DNA of 64,000 bases from Streptomyces viridochromogenes (GTDB lineage: Bacteria; Actinomycetota; Actinomycetes; Streptomycetales; Streptomycetaceae), in the NCBI RefSeq assembly GCF_001270495.1, contig NZ_LGUR01000215.1, forward strand, positions 1-64,000, given 5' to 3'. Under the pieces are notes generated by a model. The model was not told where the DNA came from and did no database searches. It saw only the letters and a program-made list of their open reading frames with translations. This document shows positions 1 to 8,708 of the stretch, piece after piece. A program made the position numbers and the translations under genes. Every line of letters begins with the position of its first letter. Within the stretch, counting starts at the first letter, position 1.

Positions 1-1
1 C

Positions 2-109
2 CACTGCCCCGCGGTCTGGCCGGCCGGACCCTCCGCCCAGCGGCAGTCGCCGAGCGGCGGTCTCGTCAACCCGCTGCCCGAACTACTGGGCACGGGGACC
101 TACCGGTGA
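2..109 (+). CDS. C-terminal end of an unidentified protein (partial, runs in from the left edge)
   Basis: A frame open from the window edge ends at a TGA at 107-109; the last 35 residues are rich in Pro, Gly and Leu and end LLGTGTYR. It would be convergent with the transglutaminase gene ending at 187. Too little is visible to name a family, and other frames are also open here, so this is only a candidate gene tail. Confidence 0.3.
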   Translation, partial: HCPAVWPAGPSAQRQSPSGGLVNPLPELLGTGTYR

Positions 110-186
110 CCGCGTGACGCGCCCTCCTCGGGCCGGGTCCTGAACGACGGGGCGCGGTCCCGGCCGGTGCCGGTCGGGACCGCGCA

Positions 187-2511
187 TCACCTTCGTCGTA
201 CGGGAACCGGGAGCGGGCGGGCGCCGCGAGGCCGTCGACGGCCCGGCGCCGCCGAGCGCAGGAGGCGGAGCAGGCGGATGTGGCGCGGAACGCGGTGCCG
301 GACGGTCTTCTCGACCGCCTCGCACTGCGACCACGCGGCGTCGGCGGCCGCGCTGTCAGGTGTGCGGCCCGCGTACTCGACCTCGTTGACCAGGGTGGCC
401 AGGGCCGGCAGGCGCCCGCCCACGGGGCCGCCCACGTGCTGCGCGCCGAAGGCGGCGATCTCCTGTGCCGTGTGCGCTCCCGTGGCGGGCAGGCCGATCT
501 CCGTGAGGCGTTCGACGATCTGCTGCCAGGCCCCGAGGACCCTGCGCCGCACGTCCGGGTCGTTGCGGCGTCTGCCGCGCCGGTGGTGCGGCAGCCACAG
601 CGCGTACAGCACATAGGCCGTGGCGAGCAGGAGCAGCGCGAGCGGAACGGTGAGCCACGGGGGTGGCAGCACGGAGCCGGTCGCGCCCCCGGCGGCGGGG
701 GCCGTCTCGTCCGGCGTACGCGGCGGCGTCGGCGGCCGCGCCGGTTCGGCGGACTCCCCCTGCGCCCGCTGACGTTCCCCGGGCCTCTCCACGGCCACGG
801 CGGAGGAGCCGCCCGGCTCGGCCTCGCCGGGTGTCGGGTGGAACGGCACCCAGCCGACATCGGTGAACCTCACCTCCGGCCAGGCCAGCACGTCCCGTCC
901 CCGTACCTGCCAGGTGCCGGGGCCGGTCCGCGTGCCCGGGCGGAACCCGACGGCCACCCGGGTGGGCAGGCCCAGGGTGCGCGCCAGTACCGCGAACGAG
1001 GCGGCGAACTGCTCGGACGTGCCGCGTCCGCCGTCCGCCAGGAAGAACTCCAGACTCCGGTAGGTGTGTCCGGGCAGCGCCCCGGCGTCGAGCCGGTAGG
1101 TCGCGCGCAGCCAGTCCGCCAGCCGCACGGCCCGCTGGTACGGGTGGGTGGCGCCCCGGGTCACCCGTTCGGCGATCTTCGCGAAGGACCGTACGGAGGC
1201 AATCGGCTGCCCGGCCGCGTCGAGGTCCGGGAGGTCCACCCGTGCGGGGTCGTGGGCGGCGGTCGCGAACCGCAGCCGCTCGGCGTCGTACACGGGGAGG
1301 TGGGAGGTCGCGGTGTAGGTGAAGCCGCGGGGGACCGCTTCTCCGGTGGAGAGCACCCCGCTGTCCGGGTCGACCGAGAGGGAGGTGCCTTCGGGCGCGC
1401 TCACAGCCGAGGGGCGGTCGGCGGCGGGCAGCCAGATGCCGGGCAACGACCTTACGGTGAACCGCTGTTCGAGCCTCTTGGTGCCGTCCGGGGCGGCGTC
1501 CTTCTCCGCCGGGACGCGGCCACCGGTGCGGGTCAGCCCGGCGCCGCTGGTCCAGGTCGTCCCGTCGTACCGGTCGAGGACCGCGAGCCGGTAGTTCCTG
1601 GGGGCCGCGCCCGAGGTCCGTACGGTGAAGACCTCCTCGTCGCCGTTGCGCATCCAGGCCGCGACCTGGTCCAGCGGGCTCGTCGACTCCGGCCGTACGG
1701 TCGGCGGGGTGACCGTCTTCCGCAGGTCGTAGGGGGTGCCCAGACCGGGAAGGTGCGGGCCGAGCAACGCCGCGACGAGGCCGAGCGCGACCACGGCCGG
1801 CAGCCGAAGCGCCATGGCGCGCAACGGAAGCCGGGCCCGGGAACGGACCAGCGCCAACAGCGCGGCGGCCCCGGCCAGCGCGCCCGCGGCCGGGTACGAG
1901 GATCCCGGGCCGTCCACGCCGAGCACCAGCGGGAAGCCGAAGGCGAGGACCGCGGGGAGGGCCGGGAGCAGCGGGGCGCGGGTGCGCAGGGCGAGTTCGG
2001 CGCAGACGGCGGTGGTCGTCCAGACCACGGCGTGCGGCAGCACCAGCAGCTCGGGCTCGCCGGGCGCGGGCGGGATGGTGGACAGCAGCGCGTGCGGGGC
2101 GTCGAGCAGCGCGGACCACGCGGCGCGCAGCGCGGGCCCGCCGGGCAGCCCGTCGCTCACCTCGTGGAAGAGCGTCGCGCTGACGACGACGGCCCAGGCG
2201 ACGGCGGTCAGCAGCGCGGACGGCCACAGTGGCAGGGTGGGGTGGCCCTCGCGGCCCTGCCGGGCGGGGTGGCGGCCGAGCAGCCCCGACAGCACCGCGG
2301 ACAGGACGACCGGGGTGAGGAGGGCCACCGCCAGCACCGGAAGCAGGTCGGACGGACGGAAGACCGGGGCGAATCCGTACCCGACGGCGGCGGACAGCGC
2401 GGCCACCGGCAGCAGCGACCACAGCCGTCGGGCCCGGTCCGGATCCGGTACGTGGCCTTGGCCGGACGGAGAGGCAGCGGGGGCGGTGCGGACGGGGGCG
2501 GTGACGCTCAA
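187..2511 (-). CDS. TgpA-type membrane transglutaminase-like protein (DUF3488-transglutaminase core-DUF4129), triad apparently substituted
   Basis: This is the last gene of the MoxR-DUF58-transglutaminase operon, about 774 aa. The TTG start at 2509-2511 overlaps the TGA of the DUF58 gene, which fixes the start better than the longer open frame. The first ~210 residues form several hydrophobic segments. A large extracytoplasmic region follows, with a transglutaminase-like core at ~440-560, one more membrane segment near 640, and a cytoplasmic DUF4129-like tail. Family members normally carry a Cys-His-Asp triad in motifs like G-x-C-x-x-FA, D-x-HAWPE and F-DPTPG. Here the equivalent positions read GTSEQFA (Ser ~499), DVLAWPE (Leu ~542) and FHPTPG (His ~558). 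The fold looks intact but the enzyme is probably inactive. Translational coupling suggests it works with the MoxR and DUF58 proteins at the membrane. Confidence 0.9.
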   Translation of the reverse strand: MSVTAPVRTAPAASPSGQGHVPDPDRARRLWSLLPVAALSAAVGYGFAPVFRPSDLLPVLAVALLTPVVLSAVLSGLLGRHPARQGREGHPTLPLWPSALLTAVAWAVVVSATLFHEVSDGLPGGPALRAAWSALLDAPHALLSTIPPAPGEPELLVLPHAVVWTTTAVCAELALRTRAPLLPALPAVLAFGFPLVLGVDGPGSSYPAAGALAGAAALLALVRSRARLPLRAMALRLPAVVALGLVAALLGPHLPGLGTPYDLRKTVTPPTVRPESTSPLDQVAAWMRNGDEEVFTVRTSGAAPRNYRLAVLDRYDGTTWTSGAGLTRTGGRVPAEKDAAPDGTKRLEQRFTVRSLPGIWLPAADRPSAVSAPEGTSLSVDPDSGVLSTGEAVPRGFTYTATSHLPVYDAERLRFATAAHDPARVDLPDLDAAGQPIASVRSFAKIAERVTRGATHPYQRAVRLADWLRATYRLDAGALPGHTYRSLEFFLADGGRGTSEQFAASFAVLARTLGLPTRVAVGFRPGTRTGPGTWQVRGRDVLAWPEVRFTDVGWVPFHPTPGEAEPGGSSAVAVERPGERQRAQGESAEPARPPTPPRTPDETAPAAGGATGSVLPPPWLTVPLALLLLATAYVLYALWLPHHRRGRRRNDPDVRRRVLGAWQQIVERLTEIGLPATGAHTAQEIAAFGAQHVGGPVGGRLPALATLVNEVEYAGRTPDSAAADAAWSQCEAVEKTVRHRVPRHIRLLRLLRSAAPGRRRPRGARPLPVPVRRR

Positions 2512-3689
2512 CGCACGGCCTCCCAGCGCCAGCCGGCGAGCAGTTCGTCCAGCGACGCGACGCGCGTCTGCGGTACGTCGGCACCGGGGCCGGACATCTC
2601 GTGCGCGGCTGCTGCTTGGGCTGCGGCCGTGCCCGTGGCCCGGGCGCCGACGCGCAGCATGGTCACGCGGTCGAAGTGGCGCCGTACCCGGTCGACGGCG
2701 CTCAGCCCCCGGGTGTCGCCGGTGCCGGTGACGACGACCAGCGTCCCGCCCCCGCGGTGGGCCTCCAGGCCGTCGAAGGCGGCGGCCACGGACGCCAGGT
2801 CCGAGCGGCGCACGACGGCCAAGGCGTCCAGCAGCGCCTCGCCGTCGCCGCCCGAGCCGTCGGTGTGCAGGAGCGGTCCCGCCTCGCCGGCCAGGTGCAC
2901 GGGGAAGTGGGAGCGGGCGGCCGCGTACGCGACGGAGGCCGCGCAGTCCACGGCCAGCTCGAAGTCGTCCTCCGAGGCGTAGGCACGCCGCCGGGTGTCG
3001 AGCACGAGCGTGGTGTGCGGGAGCGACACATCGACCATCTGGCGGACCATCAGCGTGCCGGTGCGGGCCGTCGACCGCCAATGGACCCGTCGCAGGTCGT
3101 CGCCGAGCACGTACTCGCGCAGCGCGTGGAAGGTCAGCGAACCGTCGTCCGCGGCGTCGGAGGCCGGCCCCTCAACATGGTGCGCCTGCCCGGACGGCAG
3201 CACGGGCAGCGGACAGATCCGGGGCCGTACGAGCAGCGTGTCCGAAGCGCCGTACGGGCGCATGCGCCGGGCGAGCCCGAGCGGATCGGTGCGTTCCAGC
3301 CGCAGTGGTCCCACCGGCACGCGGCCGCGGTGTGCGGTGGGCAGCGCGTACCGCAGTTCGTGCGCGTCGCCCGGCCGCAACGCCGGTACGTCGACGGGGA
3401 TGTCCCGGTCGCCGCACCGGTCCACGGCACGCAGGCCCCGCCGGGTGCGTCCCCCGGTGTTGGTCAGGGTGACCACGCCCTCGGCGGGATCACCCCGGCT
3501 CACCCTGCTCGGCGCGATCCGCCGCTGGGCGCCCAGTACGGGGGCGGGCAGCGCCCACAGGACGGCGACCGCGACGGCGAGCAGACAGGTCACGCCGAGC
3601 GCCGCCGCCTCGCCGTAGCCGAGCGTGTAGCCGACGGTGGTCAGTGCGGCGCCCCCGGCCAGCGTGCCCCACCCGGTGGCCGACAACAT
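2508..3689 (-). CDS. DUF58 domain protein
   Basis: A 393-aa protein starting with ATG at 3687-3689, sharing its A with the TGA of the MoxR gene (TGATG overlap). Two hydrophobic segments occupy residues ~8-50. A beta-rich region precedes the diagnostic DUF58 stretch DDLRRVHWRSTARTGTLMVR at ~195-215, followed by a von Willebrand A-like C-terminal half. DUF58 proteins are encoded with MoxR ATPases across bacteria and are thought to be MoxR clients or partners in envelope processes; the exact activity is unknown. The gene overlaps the downstream transglutaminase gene by 4 nt, so the three are very likely translated as a coupled unit. Confidence 0.9.
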   Translation of the reverse strand: MLSATGWGTLAGGAALTTVGYTLGYGEAAALGVTCLLAVAVAVLWALPAPVLGAQRRIAPSRVSRGDPAEGVVTLTNTGGRTRRGLRAVDRCGDRDIPVDVPALRPGDAHELRYALPTAHRGRVPVGPLRLERTDPLGLARRMRPYGASDTLLVRPRICPLPVLPSGQAHHVEGPASDAADDGSLTFHALREYVLGDDLRRVHWRSTARTGTLMVRQMVDVSLPHTTLVLDTRRRAYASEDDFELAVDCAASVAYAAARSHFPVHLAGEAGPLLHTDGSGGDGEALLDALAVVRRSDLASVAAAFDGLEAHRGGGTLVVVTGTGDTRGLSAVDRVRRHFDRVTMLRVGARATGTAAAQAAAAHEMSGPGADVPQTRVASLDELLAGWRWEAVR

Positions 3690-4666
3690 CAGAGGCGTGC
3701 CCCGTTGTTCAGCTCCACCGTGGCCAGCACTTCGTCGATCACGTCCGTGCCCGTACGGCCGCTCAGCTCGGCCTCCGGGGTGAGGATCAGCCGGTGCGCG
3801 AGCACGGGCCCGGCCAGCGCCTTGACGTCCTCGGGGAACGCGTACGGCCGGGACTGCGAGGCCGCCCGCACCCGGACCGCGCGCAGCAGGGCGACGGAGC
3901 CGCGCGGCGAGGCACCGAGGCGTACGTCGGGAAGCGCACGGGTCGCCGCCACCACCCGCACCAGGTAGTCGTACAACGCGTCGGCCACCTGCACCTCGGC
4001 GGCGGCCTTCACGAACTCGGCGATCTCCCGGGCGGTGGCGACGGGGGTCAGCGACTCGGGGGTGGTGTCGGTGCCCGACCCGGCTCCGGTGAGGACCGCG
4101 ACCTCGGAGGCGTGATCGGGGTAGCCGACGGTGATGCGCATCAGGAAACGGTCGAGCTGCGCCTCGGGCAGCGGGTAAGTGCCGCCCATGTCCACCGAGT
4201 TCTGGGTGGCGAGCACCATGAACGGGCGGGGCACCGGGTGAGTGGTGCCGTCGGCGGTGACCCGGCGCTCCTCCATCACCTCCAGCAGCGCGGACTGCGT
4301 CTTGGGCGAGGCACGGTTGATCTCGTCGCCGAGCACGATGTTGGCGAAGACCGGGCCGGGGAGGAACTCGAAGGCGCCGGTGTTCTGCCGGTAGACGGTG
4401 ACGCCGGTGATGTCGGAGGGCAGCAGGTCCGGGGTGAACTGCACCCGCGCGAAGTCGGCCTCGATGGAGGAGGCCAGACAGCGCGCGAGGGTGGTCTTGC
4501 CGGTGCCGGGCACGTCCTCGATGAGTAGATGGCCTTCGGCGAACAGGCAGGTCAGGGCCAGTTCGATGGTGTCGCGCTTGCCTTTGACGATGCGCTCGAC
4601 GTTGTCGGCGAGGGCGTGGAAGCACTGGGCCAGGCGCGCCGTGCCGTCGGTGGGGGGTGAGGTCAT
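3689..4666 (-). CDS. MoxR-family AAA+ ATPase
   Basis: A 325-aa cytoplasmic AAA+ ATPase. Walker A is EDVPGTGKTTLA at ~50-60. Walker B and the adjacent motif read LGDEINRASPKTQSALLEVM at ~115-135, the MoxR signature, and a sensor-type ATQN follows at ~160. The ATG at 4664-4666 overlaps the stop of the fibronectin-type gene (ATGA). MoxR proteins act as chaperone-like motors on partners encoded next to them, here the DUF58 and transglutaminase-like proteins. Length and motifs are complete. Confidence 0.95.
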   Translation of the reverse strand: MTSPPTDGTARLAQCFHALADNVERIVKGKRDTIELALTCLFAEGHLLIEDVPGTGKTTLARCLASSIEADFARVQFTPDLLPSDITGVTVYRQNTGAFEFLPGPVFANIVLGDEINRASPKTQSALLEVMEERRVTADGTTHPVPRPFMVLATQNSVDMGGTYPLPEAQLDRFLMRITVGYPDHASEVAVLTGAGSGTDTTPESLTPVATAREIAEFVKAAAEVQVADALYDYLVRVVAATRALPDVRLGASPRGSVALLRAVRVRAASQSRPYAFPEDVKALAGPVLAHRLILTPEAELSGRTGTDVIDEVLATVELNNGARL

Positions 4667-6864
4667 TCGCAGTCCCAGACGTCGAGGTTGGAGCGGGAGT
4701 TCACGAAGAGGTCGGAGGTGTATCCGGTGATGTCCCTGTCGATGTCAGGGTGATGGAAGGTGTGGTAGGCCCAGATATCGGTCTTCTCACCGGTGGGCTC
4801 GTACGTCTTTTCCTGGCCCTTCACCTTGCAGTGGACGGTGGTGACCTGGGTGAGATGACCGCCTGGGTTACCGGGGATCTCGCCTGGCCGGCCGCCCACA
4901 TCGGTGGTGGGTAGCGCCCGGATACCGACGGGGGTGTCGTTGGCGGTGTTGTTCACGATCTTCATCTGCTGGGAGGGCGGGGTCAGGTCCATCTGCCCGG
5001 ACGCCGACGCGCCCGATCCTGCGGCGTTGCTCGCCATCACCGCCACCGCGTACTTGAAGCTGTTCCGCAGACGCGTGTACGTGTGACTGGGCTCGGTGGT
5101 CTCCGCCGTTCCGCCGGGCCCGTTGATCGTGTACTTCACCGAGCCGCTCACACCCTGCGGCGGCTGCCATTTCACCGTGCCGCCGTGGCCGCCCGGGGTC
5201 GGGGTGAAGGTGAGATCCCGCGGTGCCCCCGGCGCGACGCAAGGGCGTGCGAACGCCGACGGCGCCGACTCCTTGTCCGGCTTCCCCCCGCCGTACTCCG
5301 CGACCACGGTGAAGCTGTACTGCTCCTCGCACGAGCCGCCCTCGACCTCGAAGGCGAACGGGCCGTCAGGCCCGATCCCGCCCGGGGTGACGGTCTGGTC
5401 CGGCGCCGCGCCCTTGAGGACATAGCGCTTCGGGGTCGCCCCCAACGCCTTGGCGAAGGTGATGCGGATGGCGCCCGACCGCGACTCCGCCTGCGGTGAT
5501 CCAGGGGCCCCGGGCTCGGGCTCGGGTTTCGGATCCGGTTTGGGATCCGGGTCCGGCTGCGTCGACGGGGGCCCGGCCGTCTCTCGGGGAGCACCCCCGG
5601 AGGGGACGCCCGGGGCGGGGGAGCCCGGTACCGGAACCGTCCCGCCCGTCGGGACGCCGTCCTCGACCGGCTCGTCCCCCGGCTTCCGCGCGGACGGCGC
5701 GTCCGTGCCGTACTTACCGATGTGCCTGACCTCGCCGTCGGCGTCGATCACCGCCGCGGCGGCGCCGTCCGGGTCGTTCACCCACAACAGCCCGTCGCGT
5801 ACGAAGAGTTCGAGCTCGCCCGCCCCGTCGGTGACCCGCACCGGTGGGGTGAACGCGGAGAGGGAGGTGTCGTAAGCCAGCAGCCTGCCGGTGGACTCGT
5901 CGGGTATGTAGACCCGCTTGCCGAGCAGTTGGGGTGCGGCCGGCTTGTGCCCTGCCGTCGGCACCCGGACGCGCAGGGTGTGACCGCTGCGGACGTTCAC
6001 CACCACCAGATCCCCGCTGCCGGTGGCCAGCACCGGCACCGCGGAGCCGTCGGTGCCCGCCGGCACCAGGACGCCGGCCGGGTCCGCCCCGGCGATCGCG
6101 TCACCGAGGTCGAACGTGCTCTGCACGCCCGTGGCCGTCAGCACCTTCATCGCGGCGCCGGTCCGGTCGGTCACCACGGGGCGGCCGGCGGCCACGGTCA
6201 GCGTCAGATCGTGGCCCGCCTCGGCCACCTTGACCGCCGTACCCCTCCGGCCCGCGACGAACGGCACCACGGTGCCGCTGCCGGGCAGCGGCACCCACAG
6301 CGTGCCGTCCCCGTCCACCACGGCGGCCCCCGGCTGTCCGCCCAGTTCCACGGGCGGGCTCTTGGGCGTCGTCAGCGCGGGGTCGATCCGCTGGACGGTG
6401 CCCCTCGCGGGGTCGACGACATACGCGTACGCGCCGCCGGAGACCAGTTGCAGCCCGGCCGCGCCGTAGTCCGCGGACTGTGCGGCGGTCAGCTGGGCGG
6501 CGTCGATCCGGACGACCCGGCCGGTCCGCTCGTCCAGCACGAGAGTGGTGTCGCCGTCCTGCGCGACCGAGACCGGGTGGCCCGCCGTCCCGCCCGGCAG
6601 TACGGCCCTGCCGTCCACGGCACCGGTGAGGCCGTGCGCGTGCACGACCTCGCCCTTCTCTCCGGCGGCCAGCCAGGCGCCGATGTCGGCGAGCCGGGGC
6701 CGGGCGGCGGACGCGCCGGCTCCGACGGCGAGCGAGGTACCGACGAGTGCGCCGGCCGCGCAGACCGCGACGTACGCGGTGACGCGGTTGCCGGTCGGCC
6801 GCAGTGTCGTCCTGGCAGCCGTGAGCAGTGCCGCCGCGTAACGCCGTCGGAAGTCCGACATCAC
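4663..6864 (-). CDS. Membrane-anchored protein with propeller-like and fibronectin type III domains
   Basis: First gene of the operon, 733 aa. A short basic cytoplasmic segment is followed by one membrane helix at ~27-50. Residues ~60-390 contain repeated short beta motifs with Asp-Gly turns, resembling a beta-propeller or NHL-like fold. A Pro/Gly/Asp-rich linker with PDPKPDPKPEPEPG-type repeats occupies ~400-460, then two fibronectin-type or Ig-like modules at ~465-640 (SYTFTV- and SPSHTYTRL-type strands) and a Cys-containing C-terminus ending DVWDCE. Comparable actinobacterial MoxR operons also begin with a fibronectin-domain protein. It probably exposes a sensing or binding region outside the cell. 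Its substrate cannot be read from the sequence. Confidence 0.8.
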   Translation of the reverse strand: MMSDFRRRYAAALLTAARTTLRPTGNRVTAYVAVCAAGALVGTSLAVGAGASAARPRLADIGAWLAAGEKGEVVHAHGLTGAVDGRAVLPGGTAGHPVSVAQDGDTTLVLDERTGRVVRIDAAQLTAAQSADYGAAGLQLVSGGAYAYVVDPARGTVQRIDPALTTPKSPPVELGGQPGAAVVDGDGTLWVPLPGSGTVVPFVAGRRGTAVKVAEAGHDLTLTVAAGRPVVTDRTGAAMKVLTATGVQSTFDLGDAIAGADPAGVLVPAGTDGSAVPVLATGSGDLVVVNVRSGHTLRVRVPTAGHKPAAPQLLGKRVYIPDESTGRLLAYDTSLSAFTPPVRVTDGAGELELFVRDGLLWVNDPDGAAAAVIDADGEVRHIGKYGTDAPSARKPGDEPVEDGVPTGGTVPVPGSPAPGVPSGGAPRETAGPPSTQPDPDPKPDPKPEPEPGAPGSPQAESRSGAIRITFAKALGATPKRYVLKGAAPDQTVTPGGIGPDGPFAFEVEGGSCEEQYSFTVVAEYGGGKPDKESAPSAFARPCVAPGAPRDLTFTPTPGGHGGTVKWQPPQGVSGSVKYTINGPGGTAETTEPSHTYTRLRNSFKYAVAVMASNAAGSGASASGQMDLTPPSQQMKIVNNTANDTPVGIRALPTTDVGGRPGEIPGNPGGHLTQVTTVHCKVKGQEKTYEPTGEKTDIWAYHTFHHPDIDRDITGYTSDLFVNSRSNLDVWDCE

Positions 6865-6925
6865 TCGCCCCCCTTGAGACGCACAACTGCTCCGAGGTTC
6901 AGGTTAGTTGGCGACCACAAGGGTG

Positions 6926-7909
6926 TCAGCGAGGAGGCGGGGCCGACCAGGCGGCTCGCCGGAGCGCCTGCTGCCTGAGCTGCCACACTCCCTCCAGCCG
7001 CGACAGCGTCGTTTCGGGCTGCTGCCGCAGGAAGGCCGCCCGCCTCGCCGCGAGCGTGGCGCGCAGCCCGCTCTCGCCGTCGCAGCGCCGGTCCGCCGTG
7101 GCGGCCGCGCGCTGCTCGCGGTCGAGGGAGGCGGCGTCCGTTCCCCGGTCGGCCTGGTGCTGGAGCGACTGGATCAGGGCCGTAGGGCTCTGCGCCCGGT
7201 GCCCCTGCCCGGCCATGCAGCGCTGCCATCGGCCGAGCGCCGCCTTGTAGTGCCGGTCGTGGGCCAGGTAGCCGGCGAAGAGCAGGTTCACGTCCTGTGG
7301 CACGAGGATGTCCTCGAACGCGGCGCGCACACTGCCGTAGAGCCGTTCCTGTGTCCGGGCCGAGCAGCCGCCGGTGGCGTGGGCCCCTTTGTCGCCACTG
7401 GGCAGCGTCAGGGCGGCCTGTTGATCGGGCCGTCCGCTGAGGGCGGTGACGTAGCGGGCCCGTTCGGCGGGGGGAAGGGACTGCACGTACCGGTCCTGCG
7501 CGGGTGCGTCCTGTGGTCCCTCGCCCGCCGTCGGGAGCACCCCGTAGCCCGCTGGTGATCCGGTTCCGAGCACGTCGGCCGTGGTGATCCCGGCCGACGG
7601 CTCAGGGCCGGCGCGCGTGATCAGGTAGCGCAGGCCCAGCTTGCGCATGCACCGCTGGTCCAGCGCCTGTTGGGCGTTGAAGAGCCGCCAACGCCGGCGC
7701 AGCGCGGTGGCATCGCTGGTGAGGACGGCCGCCGCGCGCTGAAGTGTCCGCGCCGAGGGCGCCGGGGGTGCCGAGGGCACCGCGGGGCCCGGCGGGGAAG
7801 CCGGGCCCGCGGCGCATCCGGCGACGCAGATCAGGACTGCGGCCCACGCGAACACGGAGAGAGCAATTGCCGTCCTACGGGCGGTCATCGGTCGCGAAGG
7901 GTGGTTCAT
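6926..7909 (-). CDS. Putative lipoprotein of unknown function
   Basis: A 327-aa protein with an N-terminal hydrophobic segment ending in a lipobox (VAGC, Cys at ~32), then a Pro/Ser/Ala-rich stretch and a largely helical, Arg/Gln-rich body. Internal cysteines occur in a CMRKLGL and a CMAGQGH context. Met1 at 7909 was used; Met8 is an equally possible start. It lies 39 nt downstream of the I36-type inhibitor gene on the same strand, so the two may be co-transcribed. I do not recognise a named domain. It is probably anchored to the outer face of the membrane. Confidence 0.7.
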   Translation of the reverse strand: MNHPSRPMTARRTAIALSVFAWAAVLICVAGCAAGPASPPGPAVPSAPPAPSARTLQRAAAVLTSDATALRRRWRLFNAQQALDQRCMRKLGLRYLITRAGPEPSAGITTADVLGTGSPAGYGVLPTAGEGPQDAPAQDRYVQSLPPAERARYVTALSGRPDQQAALTLPSGDKGAHATGGCSARTQERLYGSVRAAFEDILVPQDVNLLFAGYLAHDRHYKAALGRWQRCMAGQGHRAQSPTALIQSLQHQADRGTDAASLDREQRAAATADRRCDGESGLRATLAARRAAFLRQQPETTLSRLEGVWQLRQQALRRAAWSAPPPR

Positions 7910-7948
7910 GATCAGCCTGCCAGTCGTCCGATCGCCGGGTGGGGAGGG

Positions 7949-8437
7949 TCAGGTGCAGGCCATCCACTTGTTGCTGCTGACCTTGTCGTTGATGTTCGTC
8001 GAGGTGCCGTCCCAGTACACGCGGGTGAAGGTGCTGCCCTTCCAGCCCTTCGGGAGGCACTTCGAACCGCCCTTGTGGTTCACGTCCTCGTAGACGCGGA
8101 CGCCCAGGCCGCTCGTGCCGTTGTTGTAGCCCGAGGAGGCGCAGTCGCTCCAGTTGCCCGTCTTCGTGCACTTGGGCTGGGAGTAGGGCGTCCAACTGTT
8201 GTTGCTGTGCTCGAACGTGCCCATGGGGCCGCCGTAGTCCGCGTCGACCCAGACGCAGAGGTGGGCGCCCGGGCAGTCGTTCACGCCCATCGGCGACACA
8301 GCGGCCGAGTCGCCCTGGGCGGCGGCCCGCGGCGCGGAGTACCACTCGGGGTTCGCCTGCGCGGTGCCGGTCAGGCCGGTCAGGCTCAGGGCTGTGAGCC
8401 CCACGGTCGCCAGCGCGGTGGCGATCTTGCTCCTCAT
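7949..8437 (-). CDS. Secreted peptidase inhibitor family I36-type protein
   Basis: A 162-aa precursor. An ideal AAGGGGAA ribosome site precedes the ATG at 8437. A signal peptide (MRSKIATALATVGLTALSL, cleavage near TAQA) is followed by the gamma-crystallin-like pattern of the I36 (SMPI-type) family: CPGAHLCVWVDADYGG, then GNWSDCASSGYNNGTS and VRVYEDVNHKGGSKCLPKGW. The spaced cysteines fit disulphides. Members are small secreted Streptomyces proteins, some shown to inhibit metalloproteases, though most are uncharacterised. The divergent neighbour at 8709 begins 270 nt away. Much longer open frames upstream of Met are shadow sequence. Confidence 0.88.
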   Translation of the reverse strand: MRSKIATALATVGLTALSLTGLTGTAQANPEWYSAPRAAAQGDSAAVSPMGVNDCPGAHLCVWVDADYGGPMGTFEHSNNSWTPYSQPKCTKTGNWSDCASSGYNNGTSGLGVRVYEDVNHKGGSKCLPKGWKGSTFTRVYWDGTSTNINDKVSSNKWMACT

Positions 8438-8708
8438 GAATGTTTCCCCTTGGTCGTGTTGACGTGCTGGTCGTGGCTGCGGGCGGTGGCGAGGGAGGCC
8501 CACGGCTGTCTGCCTGGAGCCCCTGGCCCGTTGCCCGAGCCAGGCCGACGCTGGCAGCGCGCTCCGGCGCCTGGCAACGCATCGCGGCCCGGTGGGATGC
8601 TGGGACGCCGAAGCGCGTGGTGACCTCGCATTTCGGTGGGCCCGCTGGGACACCGATGGGACAGAGGGACGGCGCGGTACGACGGTGGGCGCCGACAGGG
8701 AAGGCCGC

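Noticed and set aside
280..2982. 900-aa plus-strand open frame
   Set aside because: It lies antisense to the transglutaminase and DUF58 genes, is full of Gly/Arg/Gln and has no ribosome site or domain; a high-GC shadow.
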